Positions 9,306 through 17,545 are shown, counted from the stretch's first letter. The stretch: DNA of 64,000 bases from Limnohabitans sp. 63ED37-2 (GCF_001412535.1 NZ_CP011774.1:1173501-1237500), one strand, 5' to 3'. Translations and numbers: made by a program. The notes: a model not told the origin generated them from the sequence alone.

Positions 9306-10178
9306 TCAGCGTTTGGCCAGCAGCGCGATCAACTCGGGCACCAGGGCATTGGGGTCACCCTCGCGGCAAGCCGTCTCCAGGGTGTTTTTGACCGCTTGGG
9401 CCACGGTGTGGTCGGCATGGGTGTCAATGGCCATCTGGTTGTAGTAGCTCAGGTCCTTGAGTGCATTGCTCATCGAAAAGCGCAGGCCCGAGGTGTCACC
9501 CGAGACCAGCGTGGGCTTGAGACGGTCGAGCGCTGCACCCCAGCCACCGCCTTTGCTGAGCACCTCGACAAAGGTGTTGGCGTCCACGCCTGCACGCTGG
9601 GCGCAAGCCGCGGCCTCGGCCAGCAGAGTGACGGTGCCCAGCGAGACGTAGTTGTGCAGAAGCTTCATGCGGTGGCCCGAACCAATCGGCCCGGTGTGCA
9701 CGATGTTCTCAGCAAAGCAGCCCAGGATGGGGCGGCAGCGCTCAAACAGAGCGGCATCACCGCCCACCAGCAAGTTCAACCGTCCTTCGGCAGCTTCTTT
9801 GGGCGTGCGGGTCATGGGCGAATCAAGAAACAGCCCACCTTGGGCCATGACCATGGCCGCGACTTTTTCGGTGGAGGCGGGCACAGAAGTGGAGCAGTCA
9901 ATGATGACGGTGCCGGGACGCAGACCCTTCAAGACGCCGTCGTCACCCAGCAGCACAGCCTCCACTTGTGGTGTGCCCGTGACGCACAAAATGACCACAT
10001 CCGATTGCGCCGCCAAGGCTTGCGGTGTGTTGCACGTTTTTGCACCTGCGGCCAGCAGGGCGTCCAAGGGTTGGTTGCCCGCGTGTTCGAGGACGGTGAG
10101 GCTGTGTCCATGCTTGAGCAAGTTGCTCGCGATGCCGTGGCCCATCATGCCAATGCCGATCATGCCGATGTGGGTCAT
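9306..10178 (-). CDS. NAD(P)-dependent 3-hydroxyacid dehydrogenase (HIBADH family)
   Basis: 290 residues of the beta-hydroxyacid dehydrogenase family. The N-terminal Rossmann motif is GMIGIGMMGHG, and the catalytic lysine motif GSGHRMKLLHN lies near residue 170. The usual substrate loop DAPVSGG is replaced by DSPMTRTPKEA, so the substrate should differ from 3-hydroxyisobutyrate or tartronate semialdehyde. It is convergent with aroE (7-base gap) and divergent from the tetR gene at 10312, whose regulator may control it. Its place in the shikimate or protocatechuate pathway is unclear. I infer an oxidoreductase for a small hydroxyacid and no more. Confidence 0.85.
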   Translation of the reverse strand: MTHIGMIGIGMMGHGIASNLLKHGHSLTVLEHAGNQPLDALLAAGAKTCNTPQALAAQSDVVILCVTGTPQVEAVLLGDDGVLKGLRPGTVIIDCSTSVPASTEKVAAMVMAQGGLFLDSPMTRTPKEAAEGRLNLLVGGDAALFERCRPILGCFAENIVHTGPIGSGHRMKLLHNYVSLGTVTLLAEAAACAQRAGVDANTFVEVLSKGGGWGAALDRLKPTLVSGDTSGLRFSMSNALKDLSYYNQMAIDTHADHTVAQAVKNTLETACREGDPNALVPELIALLAKR

Positions 10179-10311
10179 GCGTGTTCCTTTGAGTAAATGG
10201 TCATATACCTACTTTAGCTGTGTGTGTGCTGCAAGGGCGTCACATGGTAGTCAAGCGGGCGGGCTGGCTTGGGGTTTTGGATGGTCCTGTTGGGGCTCTA
10301 TACTTGGCCGA

Positions 10312-10995
10312 ATGAACCAACCGGTACATTCTTCTGAGCAGTCGCTGAGCGCTTCCAGCGGGGCAGGCCGCACCAACGACCCGGCCCGCACCATGGCCGA
10401 GATTTTGACTGTGGCCACGCACGAGTTTGCCGACAAGGGCCTGAGTGGTGCGCGGATCGATGAAATCGCGGCGGCCACGCGCACCAGCAAGCGCATGATC
10501 TATTACTACTTCGGCAGCAAGGACGGCCTGTATTTGGCCGTGCTCGAAGAGGCTTACCGGCGCATGCGGGCGATCGAGTCCGACCTGCATCTGGACGACT
10601 TGCCACCTGTGGACGCGCTCCAAAAGCTGGTGGAGTTCACCTACGACCACCACCGCAACAACGAAGACTTCATCCGTCTGGTGATGAACGAAAACATCCA
10701 GCGCGGCGAGTACCTGCGGCAAAGCCAGAGCATTCAGGCGCTCAACACCAACGCCATTGCTTCGGTCAAGGCCGTTTACGACCGGGGCGTGGCGCAAGGC
10801 GTGTTCAGGCCCGGTCTGGACCCGGTGGACATCCACTCGGCGATTTCGGCCTTCACCTTTTTCAACGTCTCCAACCGCCATACCTTTGGCCTGATCTTTC
10901 AGGACCGTGCCAGCCAAGACAAGGCCGACACCCTCAAAAGGGTGCATGTGGTCGAGTTGATCCTGCGCTTTGTCTGCCATTCCTTGGCGGCATAA
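10312..10995 (+). CDS. TetR-family transcriptional regulator
   Basis: 227 residues from the ATG at 10312; a much longer in-frame reading upstream is antisense to the neighbouring gene and is not used. The N-terminal helix-turn-helix (about residues 25-75) has the typical RIDEIAAATRTSKRMIYYYFGSKDGLY signature. The C-terminal ligand domain contains VMNENIQRGEYL and HSAISAFTFFNVSNR. It lies directly upstream of the TRAP transporter operon and is divergent from a dehydrogenase gene, so it probably represses one or both. A palindrome at 11048-11061 fits its operator. Confidence 0.93.
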   Translation: MNQPVHSSEQSLSASSGAGRTNDPARTMAEILTVATHEFADKGLSGARIDEIAAATRTSKRMIYYYFGSKDGLYLAVLEEAYRRMRAIESDLHLDDLPPVDALQKLVEFTYDHHRNNEDFIRLVMNENIQRGEYLRQSQSIQALNTNAIASVKAVYDRGVAQGVFRPGLDPVDIHSAISAFTFFNVSNRHTFGLIFQDRASQDKADTLKRVHVVELILRFVCHSLAA

Positions 10996-11047
10996 CTGTT
11001 AGCGTTCCTTTCAGGATGAATCTAGGGTAAACACGTATCCCTAAAAA

Positions 11048-11061
11048 ACTAACCAGTTCGT
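11048..11061. promoter_or_regulatory. TetR-type operator candidate before the TRAP operon
   Basis: ACTAACCAGTTCGT fits the symmetrical pattern AC-N-AAC-NN-GTT-N-GT, a common shape for TetR-family sites. It lies 31 bases upstream of the GTG start of the TRAP small subunit gene and 52 bases after the tetR stop. A partly matching half (ACCAACCGGT) occurs at the tetR start, 10316-10325, suggesting autoregulation. Confidence 0.5.
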
Positions 11062-11091
11062 ACATTATCGAAAGTCCCTTACCGGAGATGT

Positions 11092-11628
11092 GTGTTGGTT
11101 CAAAAATTCATTGACGGGTTTTGCAAAGCCCTGAACGTGGTCATGGCCGTGTGCCTGGCCGTGATGGTGGTGCTGGTGTTTGGCAACGTGGTCATGCGCT
11201 ACGGTTTCAACTCGGGCATCACCTTGTCCGAAGAGTTGTCGCGCTGGTTGTTTGTGTGGATGACCTTCATGGGCGCGATCGTTGCCTTGAAGGAACGCGG
11301 CCACTTGGGCACCGACATGCTGGTGGGCAAACTCGGCGCGGCCGGCAAAAAGTTTTGTTTGGCTTTGTCGTATGTGGCCATGCTGTTCATTTGCTGGTTG
11401 CTCTTCAAAGGGGCTTACCAGCAAACCGTCATCAACCTGGGCAGCACCAGCGCGGTGATGGAAGTGTCCATGGCTTGGGTGTACGCACCCGGTGTGGTGT
11501 TTGCGGTGTTGGGTGGTTTGATTTTGATGACCGAATTGGTGCGCTTGCTCACCGGTCAAGTTCGGCCTGAAGACCTGGTCATGGTTCAGGAATCCGAAGA
11601 GTCGCCCCACAGTTCGAACAAATCTTGA
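11092..11628 (+). CDS. TRAP transporter small membrane subunit (DctQ type)
   Basis: 178 residues with four hydrophobic segments, the standard size and topology of TRAP DctQ subunits. The conserved SEELSRWLFVWMTFMGAIVALKERGHLGTD motif is present after the second helix. It starts at GTG, with CGGAG about eight bases upstream. In the tripartite system the small subunit pairs with DctM (next gene, 20 bases on) to drive Na+-coupled import of an organic acid captured by the periplasmic DctP protein. The dehydroshikimate genes downstream make shikimate, quinate or a related acid the likely cargo. Confidence 0.93.
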   Translation: MLVQKFIDGFCKALNVVMAVCLAVMVVLVFGNVVMRYGFNSGITLSEELSRWLFVWMTFMGAIVALKERGHLGTDMLVGKLGAAGKKFCLALSYVAMLFICWLLFKGAYQQTVINLGSTSAVMEVSMAWVYAPGVVFAVLGGLILMTELVRLLTGQVRPEDLVMVQESEESPHSSNKS

Positions 11629-11647
11629 GCGCACGCGAGACACCGAC

Positions 11648-12925
11648 ATGACGATTGCTATTTTTGTTTTTTCTCTGCTCGGGGCGATGGCCATTGGCAT
11701 CCCGATCGCTTTCTCATTGCTCATCTGCGGCGTGGCCTTGATGTGGCACTTGGACATGTTCGACGCCCAGATCCTGGCGCAAAACCTGCTCGAAGGCTCG
11801 AACAGTTTCCCTTTGTTGGCCGTGCCGTTTTTCATGTTGGCGGGCGAGATCATGAATGCGGGTGGTTTGTCGCGCCGCATCGTGAACTTCGCGATGGCCT
11901 GTGTGGGCCACATCAAAGGCGGCCTGGGTTATGTGACCATCATGGCCGCCGTGATCATGGCGGCCCTTTCGGGTTCGGCCGTGGCCGATGCGGCGGCGCT
12001 GTCAGCCTTGCTCTTGCCCATGATGGTGGCCGCAGGGCATGACCGGGCCCGTTCGGCGGGCTTGATTGCTTCGGCGGGCATCATCGCCCCGGTGATTCCG
12101 CCCAGCATTGGCTTTGTGATCTTTGGCGTGGCGGGCAACGTGTCCATCTCCAAATTGTTCATGGCCGGTATCGTGCCGGGCATCATGTTGGGCGCTTCGC
12201 TGTGGATCACCTGGTGGTGGCTGGCGCGGCGCGAGGTGGTGCAGGTGCCGCCGCGCAAAAACATGCGTGAGATTGGCGTGGCCATGCGAGAAGCCACCTG
12301 GGCTTTGGTGATGCCGCTGATTGTGGTCTTTGGCCTCAAGTTCGGGGTGTTCACCCCGACCGAGGCGGCGGTGGTGGCGGCGGTTTACGCCCTGTTCATC
12401 TCCACCTTCGTTTACCGCGAGCTAGGACTGAAAGACCTGTACCCCTTGTTTGTGAGCTCGGCCAAAACCAGCGCAGTCGTGATGTTTTTGGTGGCCGCCG
12501 CCATGGTCTCGGCCTGGCTCATCACGGTGGCCAATTTGCCAGCCCAGCTGATCGAGATTTTGCAGCCCATGCTCGACAGCCCCCGATTGCTCATGTTCAC
12601 CATCATGGTGATCATCATCTTGATCGGCACAGCGCTCGACATGACGCCCACCATTTTGCTGCTGACCCCGGTGCTCATGCCCGTGGTCAAGGCCGCAGGC
12701 ATCGACCCGGTTTACTTCGGCGTGCTGTTCATCATCAATTGCGCCATCGGCCTGATCACGCCGCCTGTGGGCACGGTGCTCAACGCGGTGGCTGGTGTCG
12801 GAAAAATCAGCATGGACGAAGTGACCCGTGGGGTCATGCCGTTCATGATGGCCCAATTCGTCATCCTGTTTGCCATGGTGGCTTTTCCGGCTCTGGTGAT
12901 GGTGCCAGCGCGTTGGTTCTATTGA
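11648..12925 (+). CDS. TRAP transporter large membrane subunit (DctM type)
   Basis: 425 residues with about 12 membrane spans, the normal size of DctM. Family motifs include AIGIPIAFSLLICG near the N-terminus, ALSGSAVADAAALSALLLPMM and GIIAPVIPPSIGFVIFG in the middle, and INCAIGLITPPVGTVLNAVAG near the C-terminus. It forms the ion-coupled transport channel with the DctQ subunit encoded just upstream. Gene order is Q, M, P, and the P gene starts 88 bases downstream. Confidence 0.95.
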   Translation: MTIAIFVFSLLGAMAIGIPIAFSLLICGVALMWHLDMFDAQILAQNLLEGSNSFPLLAVPFFMLAGEIMNAGGLSRRIVNFAMACVGHIKGGLGYVTIMAAVIMAALSGSAVADAAALSALLLPMMVAAGHDRARSAGLIASAGIIAPVIPPSIGFVIFGVAGNVSISKLFMAGIVPGIMLGASLWITWWWLARREVVQVPPRKNMREIGVAMREATWALVMPLIVVFGLKFGVFTPTEAAVVAAVYALFISTFVYRELGLKDLYPLFVSSAKTSAVVMFLVAAAMVSAWLITVANLPAQLIEILQPMLDSPRLLMFTIMVIIILIGTALDMTPTILLLTPVLMPVVKAAGIDPVYFGVLFIINCAIGLITPPVGTVLNAVAGVGKISMDEVTRGVMPFMMAQFVILFAMVAFPALVMVPARWFY

Positions 12926-13013
12926 TTCCCGGGTGTGGATGTCTGATCGGGTACGCCTGACAACCACCCCTTTGATGCACAGCGTACGTCCTTCTTTTTT
13001 CTGGAGACCCTTC

Positions 13014-14009
13014 ATGAAACGTGTATTCATCAAGTCCTTGATCGCCACCGTGGCGTTGGCCGCCATGGGCGTGGCTTCGGCGCAAGACAGGACCATCAAA
13101 TTCGCCAACCAGAACGCAGCGGGACACCCCATCGTTCAGGGCATGGAAAAGTTCAAAGAGATCGTCGAGAAGCAGTCCGGCGGCAAGCTCAAGGTCAACC
13201 TGTTCCCAGGTGGCGCATTGGGCAGCGACCAAGCCAACGTCTCGGCCATTCAGGGCGGCACTTTGGAGATGGCCTCGATGAACTCCGGCATCTTTGCCTC
13301 GCAGGTCAAAGACTTCGCCGTGTTTGACTTCCCCTTCCTGTTCGCCAGTGGCCAAGAAGCCGATGTGGTGGTTGACGGTGCCTTTGGCAAAAAGATGCAC
13401 GCCAAGCTGGAAGAAAAAGGCCTGGTTGGTCTGGGCTACTACGAACTGGGCTTTCGCAACCTGACCAACGGCCGCCGCGCCATCAACAAGGTCGCGGACA
13501 TCGAAGGCCTGAAGCTGCGAGTGATCCCCAACCCGATCAACGTGGACTGGGTCAAGGCGCTGGGTGCCAACCCCACACCACTGCCATTCCCAGAGCTGTA
13601 CGCTGCGCTGGAACAAAAGGCTGTGGACGGTCAGGAAAACCCTGTGGCCACCATCAACGGCGCCAAGCTGTATGAAGTGCAAAAGCACCTGACCTTGACC
13701 GGTCACCAGTACAACCCCCAGTCGATCGTGATCAGCAAAAAGTTCTGGGACACCTTGTCTGCTGCTGACAAGAAAATCCTGAGCGATGCCGCTGCCGAGT
13801 CGTCCAAGTTCCAGCGTGCCCAGGCCCGTGCCCAGGAAGCGAGCTTGCTCGAGAACCTGAAAAAAGGCGGCATGCAAGTGACGACCTTGCCCGCAGCCGA
13901 AGTGGCCATCTTGCGCGAGAAGATGAAGCCCGTGATTGCCAAGCACGGCGAGCCGATTGCGGCCACCGTGGCCGAGCTGCAAGCCGAGCTGGCCAAGCTG
14001 CGCAAGTAA
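13014..14009 (+). CDS. TRAP transporter periplasmic solute receptor (DctP type)
   Basis: 331 residues with a Sec signal peptide ending near residue 23 (GVASA-QDRT). The mature part has the DctP fold: IKFANQNAAGHPIVQGMEKF at the N-terminus, VNLFPGGALGSDQANVSAIQGG, and the GLKLRVIPNPINVDWVKALGANP motif, whose Arg normally clamps the substrate carboxylate. The ATG at 13014 has CTGGAG upstream and gives a proper signal peptide; earlier in-frame starts do not. Two stem-loops follow its stop codon and may set its higher expression relative to downstream genes. A carboxylate ligand related to shikimate is inferred from context only. Confidence 0.94.
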   Translation: MKRVFIKSLIATVALAAMGVASAQDRTIKFANQNAAGHPIVQGMEKFKEIVEKQSGGKLKVNLFPGGALGSDQANVSAIQGGTLEMASMNSGIFASQVKDFAVFDFPFLFASGQEADVVVDGAFGKKMHAKLEEKGLVGLGYYELGFRNLTNGRRAINKVADIEGLKLRVIPNPINVDWVKALGANPTPLPFPELYAALEQKAVDGQENPVATINGAKLYEVQKHLTLTGHQYNPQSIVISKKFWDTLSAADKKILSDAAAESSKFQRAQARAQEASLLENLKKGGMQVTTLPAAEVAILREKMKPVIAKHGEPIAATVAELQAELAKLRK

Positions 14010-14017
14010 GCCCAAGG

Positions 14018-14078
14018 TCCACGGCCCAAGCCGTGGCCTGGCTTTAAAAGTGACCGCTGCAGCCTTGCGCTGCAGCGG
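14018..14078 (+). other. Two consecutive stem-loops after the TRAP receptor gene
   Basis: The first stem is CCACGG with CCGTGG (14018-14037). The second is CCGCTGCAG with CTGCAGCGG around a seven-base loop (14054-14078). No T-run follows the second stem, so this is more likely a partial terminator or an RNA-stabilising element for the receptor message than a strong terminator. Confidence 0.6.
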
Positions 14079-14161
14079 CGCCAGCCCCTGCATTGAAGGG
14101 GACAATTCCTGATTTCTTCAGTTCGCATGCCGACGCGCTGCGGACTTCTTCCCCACAGTCC

Positions 14162-14995
14162 ATGATCAACGGCCACACAGAAATCATTGCGCACATCGGC
14201 TACCCCACACACACCTTCAAGTCCCCGATGATCTACAACCCGTACTTCAACGAGGCGGGTATCAACGCGGTGGTGGTGCCCATGGGTTGCAAAGCCGAGC
14301 ACTACCCGGTTTTCCTCCGGTCGGTGTTCAGCCTCGAAAACATCCGGGGTGCGCTGATCACCATGCCGCACAAGGTCAGCACCGTGGGTTTGATCGATGA
14401 AGTCACCGCCGCCGTGCGCGTGGCGGGGGCTTGCAACGCGGTCAAGCGACTGGCCGATGGCCGCCTGGTGGGTGACATGTTTGACGGTGCCGGTTTTGTG
14501 CGCGGCGTCCAGCGCAAGGGTTTTGACCTGACCGGCAAACGCGTGCTGGTCGTGGGTACAGGGGGCGTGGGTTGTGCGATTGCCGCATCACTCGCGGGCG
14601 CAGGCATTGCTGCCATCAGCCTGTTCGATGTGAACGCCGCTTGCTGCGAGGCATTGGCCCAGCGGCTCAAAGACAACCACCCGCACATTGAGGTGCGCAC
14701 CGGCTCGAACGATCCGCTGGGGCATGACCTGGTCGTCAACGCCACGCCCTTGGGCATGAACGAAGGCGACCCGCTGCCCCTGGATGTGACGCGCTTGTCG
14801 CCCGAAACTTTTGTGGGCGAGGTGGTCATGCGTGCCGAGACGACCGCATTTTTGGCAGCGGCCCAAGCACGCGGCTGCCCCACCCAGGTGGGGACCGACA
14901 TGCTGTACGAGCAAATCCCTGCTTATCTGGAATTTTTTGGCCTGCCCACCACCACGGCTGATGTGCTGCGCCGTGGGGCGCGGCTGAGCTATTGA
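14162..14995 (+). CDS. NAD-type shikimate (quinate/shikimate) dehydrogenase, AroE family
   Basis: 277 residues. The AroE fold is clear: a GYPTHTFKSP substrate motif with Thr in place of the first Ser, the catalytic Lys in ALITMPHK, Asn in GACNAVKR, Asp in DMFDGAGF, and the nucleotide motif VVGTGGVGCAIA. After the second beta strand it reads SLFDVNAA: an Asp where the biosynthetic copy at 8465 has Asn-Arg-Thr. This indicates NAD+ use and oxidation of shikimate (perhaps also quinate) to the 3-dehydro acid. The ATG at 14162 has no strong ribosome site; an upstream TTG at 14093 is an alternative. The gene is followed by the dehydratase pair at 15016-16777. Confidence 0.88.
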   Translation: MINGHTEIIAHIGYPTHTFKSPMIYNPYFNEAGINAVVVPMGCKAEHYPVFLRSVFSLENIRGALITMPHKVSTVGLIDEVTAAVRVAGACNAVKRLADGRLVGDMFDGAGFVRGVQRKGFDLTGKRVLVVGTGGVGCAIAASLAGAGIAAISLFDVNAACCEALAQRLKDNHPHIEVRTGSNDPLGHDLVVNATPLGMNEGDPLPLDVTRLSPETFVGEVVMRAETTAFLAAAQARGCPTQVGTDMLYEQIPAYLEFFGLPTTTADVLRRGARLSY

Positions 14996-15015
14996 GCCCC
15001 CAAAGGAGCATTGCG

Positions 15016-15891
15016 ATGAGCCTGAACAAATTGGACCGCGAAGACGTGCCGGACATGCCCAACCGATTGGGCATCGCGGGCATTGAGTTCATTGAATACG
15101 CCACCAGCCGACCACAGGCCTTGGGCCAGGTGCTCGAAAACATGGGCTTTCGCCCAGTGGCCCGCCACCGCTCGCGAGAGGTCACGCTGTACCGCCAAGG
15201 CACGATGAACCTGGTGGTCAACGCCAGCCCAGATGACGCCCGTGTGAGCAGTACGGTTGACGGTCAGCCCGCGATTTCGGCCGTGGCTTTTCGGGTGCAG
15301 GATGCCCTGAAGGCACACACCCGCTGCCTGGATTTGGGTGCATGGAACGTGGACAGCCATGCCCAGGCCATGGAGTTGCACATCCCCGCCATCCACGGGC
15401 CGGGCGGCAGCCGTTTTTACTTTGTGGACCGCTGGCAAGAGTTCTCGATCTACGACATCGACTTCAAGCCCATCCCCACCGTGAACCCCAACCCACCTGC
15501 GCTGGCAGGCATGAGCTACTTCGGCGTGGTGCAGTACATCGGTGCGGCCCGCAGCGCCGATTGGCAGACCTATTACGAACACATGTTCGACTTCAGCAGC
15601 ATCCCCGATGAGGAGCGCTTTGGCATTTTGCCCAAGGGCAAGTTGATGAAAAGCCCCTGCGGCAGCTTCTTGTGGCAACTGGTGGAGCCCGAGCCCTGGA
15701 TGGACGGTGACGACAGCCCCGAGAGCTTGCAACGCATTGGTTTTGGCGTGCCTGATGTGGGGCAGGCCGTGGCAGCGCTCAAGGCGCAGGGCGTGGAGTT
15801 TGTCGAGTCGACCCAACTGCACCCCGAAGACAGGGGCGCACTGACCCGAGCGGCTTTGGGCTCGGTCGCCTTTGAACTCGTTCACCAGTGA
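15016..15891 (+). CDS. HPPD-like VOC-family protein, probable partner of dehydroshikimate dehydratase
   Basis: 291 residues with two vicinal-oxygen-chelate modules like 4-hydroxyphenylpyruvate dioxygenase. The first half matches it closely (GIEFIEYATSRP, VARHRSREVTLYRQG, GPGGSRFYFVDR, IYDIDF). Of the three HPPD iron ligands only the last Glu (VAFELVHQ) seems kept. The first His lies in a stretch here reading MSYFGVVQY, and the second is replaced by Arg in SLQRIGFG. True dioxygenase activity is therefore doubtful. In Pseudomonas QuiC1 an HPPD-like domain is fused behind the dehydratase domain; here it is a separate gene placed in front, eight bases from the dehydratase start. AAGGAG precedes the ATG at 15016. 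Confidence 0.82.
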   Translation: MSLNKLDREDVPDMPNRLGIAGIEFIEYATSRPQALGQVLENMGFRPVARHRSREVTLYRQGTMNLVVNASPDDARVSSTVDGQPAISAVAFRVQDALKAHTRCLDLGAWNVDSHAQAMELHIPAIHGPGGSRFYFVDRWQEFSIYDIDFKPIPTVNPNPPALAGMSYFGVVQYIGAARSADWQTYYEHMFDFSSIPDEERFGILPKGKLMKSPCGSFLWQLVEPEPWMDGDDSPESLQRIGFGVPDVGQAVAALKAQGVEFVESTQLHPEDRGALTRAALGSVAFELVHQ

Positions 15892-15898
15892 GGCCGTC

Positions 15899-16777
15899 AT
15901 GAACTTGCTCAACGGTTACGGCATGGACACCATCACTTTGGCCGGCACGCTGGAGGCCAAGCTGGCCGCGATGAAGGATGCGGGTTTTTCGCAGGTGATG
16001 CTGATGGCCCGCGATCTCGTCACGCACCCTGGTGGCGTGCAGGCCGCTGTGGCAACGGTGCAGGCCAGCGGCATGCGGCCCACGGGTTTTCAGGTGCTGC
16101 GCGACTTCGAAGGGCTCTCGGGGCATTTGCACAGTTACAAACTCGACATCGCCAAGGCCATGCTCGAGATGTGTGCAGCGACCGGCAGCAAGGTCTTGCT
16201 GGTGTGCTCGTCCACCTCGCGCCACGCGACCCAAGACCTCGACTTGATAGCCGCCGATCTGAAAAAGCTCGCCATGCTGGCGGTGCCCTTGGGCATCCAG
16301 ATCGCCTATGAAGCTTTGTCCTGGGGACGCACCGTCAATGAATTCACTACCAGCTGGGACGTGGTGTGCCGCGCCGATTGCCCCAATCTGGGCATTGGCA
16401 TTGACTCTTTTCATATCTTTGCCGCCAAGACATCTCTGGACGCCATCGAAGAGCTGGACCCGTCCAAGATTTTTCTGGTGCAGTTGTCGGACTTCATGTG
16501 GCAAGAAACCCCCACCTTTGAAGAACGCATGACCACCGCCCGGACTTTCCGTGTGTTCCCCGGCGAGGGTGTGCACAGCGAGCAACTGGCCGATTTGGTG
16601 CTGCGCCTGGACCGCATTGGCTACCGGGGCGACTACAGCTTCGAGGTGTTCAACGACGATTACCAGCAGCTGCCGCTGGCCACCGTGGCTGAACGCGCCC
16701 GGCGCAGCGCTACTTGGCTGCACCAAGACGTATTGCACAAATCGGCACCGCTGCCCGGGTGGGTGCGCAGGGCTTGA
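15899..16777 (+). CDS. 3-dehydroshikimate dehydratase (QuiC N-domain type, TIM barrel)
   Basis: 292 residues of the sugar phosphate isomerase/epimerase-like TIM barrel. It converts 3-dehydroshikimate to protocatechuate, feeding the lig operon upstream. Motifs shared with the QuiC1 dehydratase domain run in order: FQVLRDFEG, IAYEALSWGRTVN (metal-binding Glu), GIDSFHIF (Asp and His), IFLVQLSDFMW, FRVFPGEG and SFEVFND (Glu). Its length covers the dehydratase domain only; the HPPD-like part is encoded just upstream. The ATG at 15899 is chosen over an upstream TTG. Its stop is three bases from the converging PAP2 gene. Confidence 0.88.
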   Translation: MNLLNGYGMDTITLAGTLEAKLAAMKDAGFSQVMLMARDLVTHPGGVQAAVATVQASGMRPTGFQVLRDFEGLSGHLHSYKLDIAKAMLEMCAATGSKVLLVCSSTSRHATQDLDLIAADLKKLAMLAVPLGIQIAYEALSWGRTVNEFTTSWDVVCRADCPNLGIGIDSFHIFAAKTSLDAIEELDPSKIFLVQLSDFMWQETPTFEERMTTARTFRVFPGEGVHSEQLADLVLRLDRIGYRGDYSFEVFNDDYQQLPLATVAERARRSATWLHQDVLHKSAPLPGWVRRA

Positions 16778-16780
16778 GAT

Positions 16781-17545
16781 TCAGGATGGGCGCGTTGACC
16801 AGGATCGATAGCTTGCAAACAATCGGTGATTGACCCAAGCCACTGCCGCACAAATCAAGGCTGTCCAGGCGGTGTGGCTGGGGTAGTGGGCGCCGCGCAG
16901 GGTTTGGATGGCCCCCAGAACCAGGCCCAACACCAAGATGGCCACCATGAGTTTTTGTCCTGTGCGCCGATGGTGGTGCTCGGTGGAGGCCAGCCACGGC
17001 AAGCTCAGGGCCAAGAATGCCAAAGCGCTGGAGGCGTGGCCGCCCGGAAAGCAATGGCCACTGCCGCCATCGGTGACACCCCAAGCCCAATGCGAGACAT
17101 GGTTGGCGATGCCGCCAAAAGCCTCCAGCTCCCAAGGGCAGCTGGTCATGCTGACGCGTTTGATGGCGGTGACCACCAACAGGCTGAGGGTGATGCCCAC
17201 GACGATTTCGAGCCGCTGTGTGCGGGGCATTTGGCGCCAGATCCCCATGGGCCGGAACACCATCCACACGATGCCCACGAACACGAGCACAGCCAGTCGC
17301 TTGGCACCGTCGTGCCCAACTGTGCTGAGCCACCAGTGGTCGCGCAGCGCAAAGCCTTGTGCATCGCCCAGCCAGCGCATCACGCTCAAGTCAGCCCCCG
17401 AAGCGTCCCAAACCACGGTCAGCCCGAAACAGGCAAGCCATAGCCACACACCGGGCGATGCTGAGCCCAATCGGTTTCGCTCCCTTTGTTGAGGCAGGGG
17501 CGTTCTATCAATCTTGTCGAGGGCCATGAGGGTCATGGCAGGCAT
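16781..17545 (-). CDS. PAP2-family membrane phosphatase
   Basis: 254 residues with about six hydrophobic segments. The three-part acid phosphatase signature is present: KRVSMTSCPW (motif 1), FPGGHASS (motif 2, Gly replacing the usual Ser of PSGH), and RGAHYPSHT (motif 3, catalytic His). Such enzymes dephosphorylate undecaprenyl-PP, phosphatidic or phosphatidylglycerol phosphate, or lipid A. It is divergent from the PmrAB-like system, and a phosphoethanolamine transferase follows that system, so a role in lipid A phosphate handling is plausible. Start codons at 17536 and 17527 are also possible. The 5' end lies only 15 bases from the PmrA-box-like site. Confidence 0.85.
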   Translation of the reverse strand: MPAMTLMALDKIDRTPLPQQRERNRLGSASPGVWLWLACFGLTVVWDASGADLSVMRWLGDAQGFALRDHWWLSTVGHDGAKRLAVLVFVGIVWMVFRPMGIWRQMPRTQRLEIVVGITLSLLVVTAIKRVSMTSCPWELEAFGGIANHVSHWAWGVTDGGSGHCFPGGHASSALAFLALSLPWLASTEHHHRRTGQKLMVAILVLGLVLGAIQTLRGAHYPSHTAWTALICAAVAWVNHRLFASYRSWSTRPS

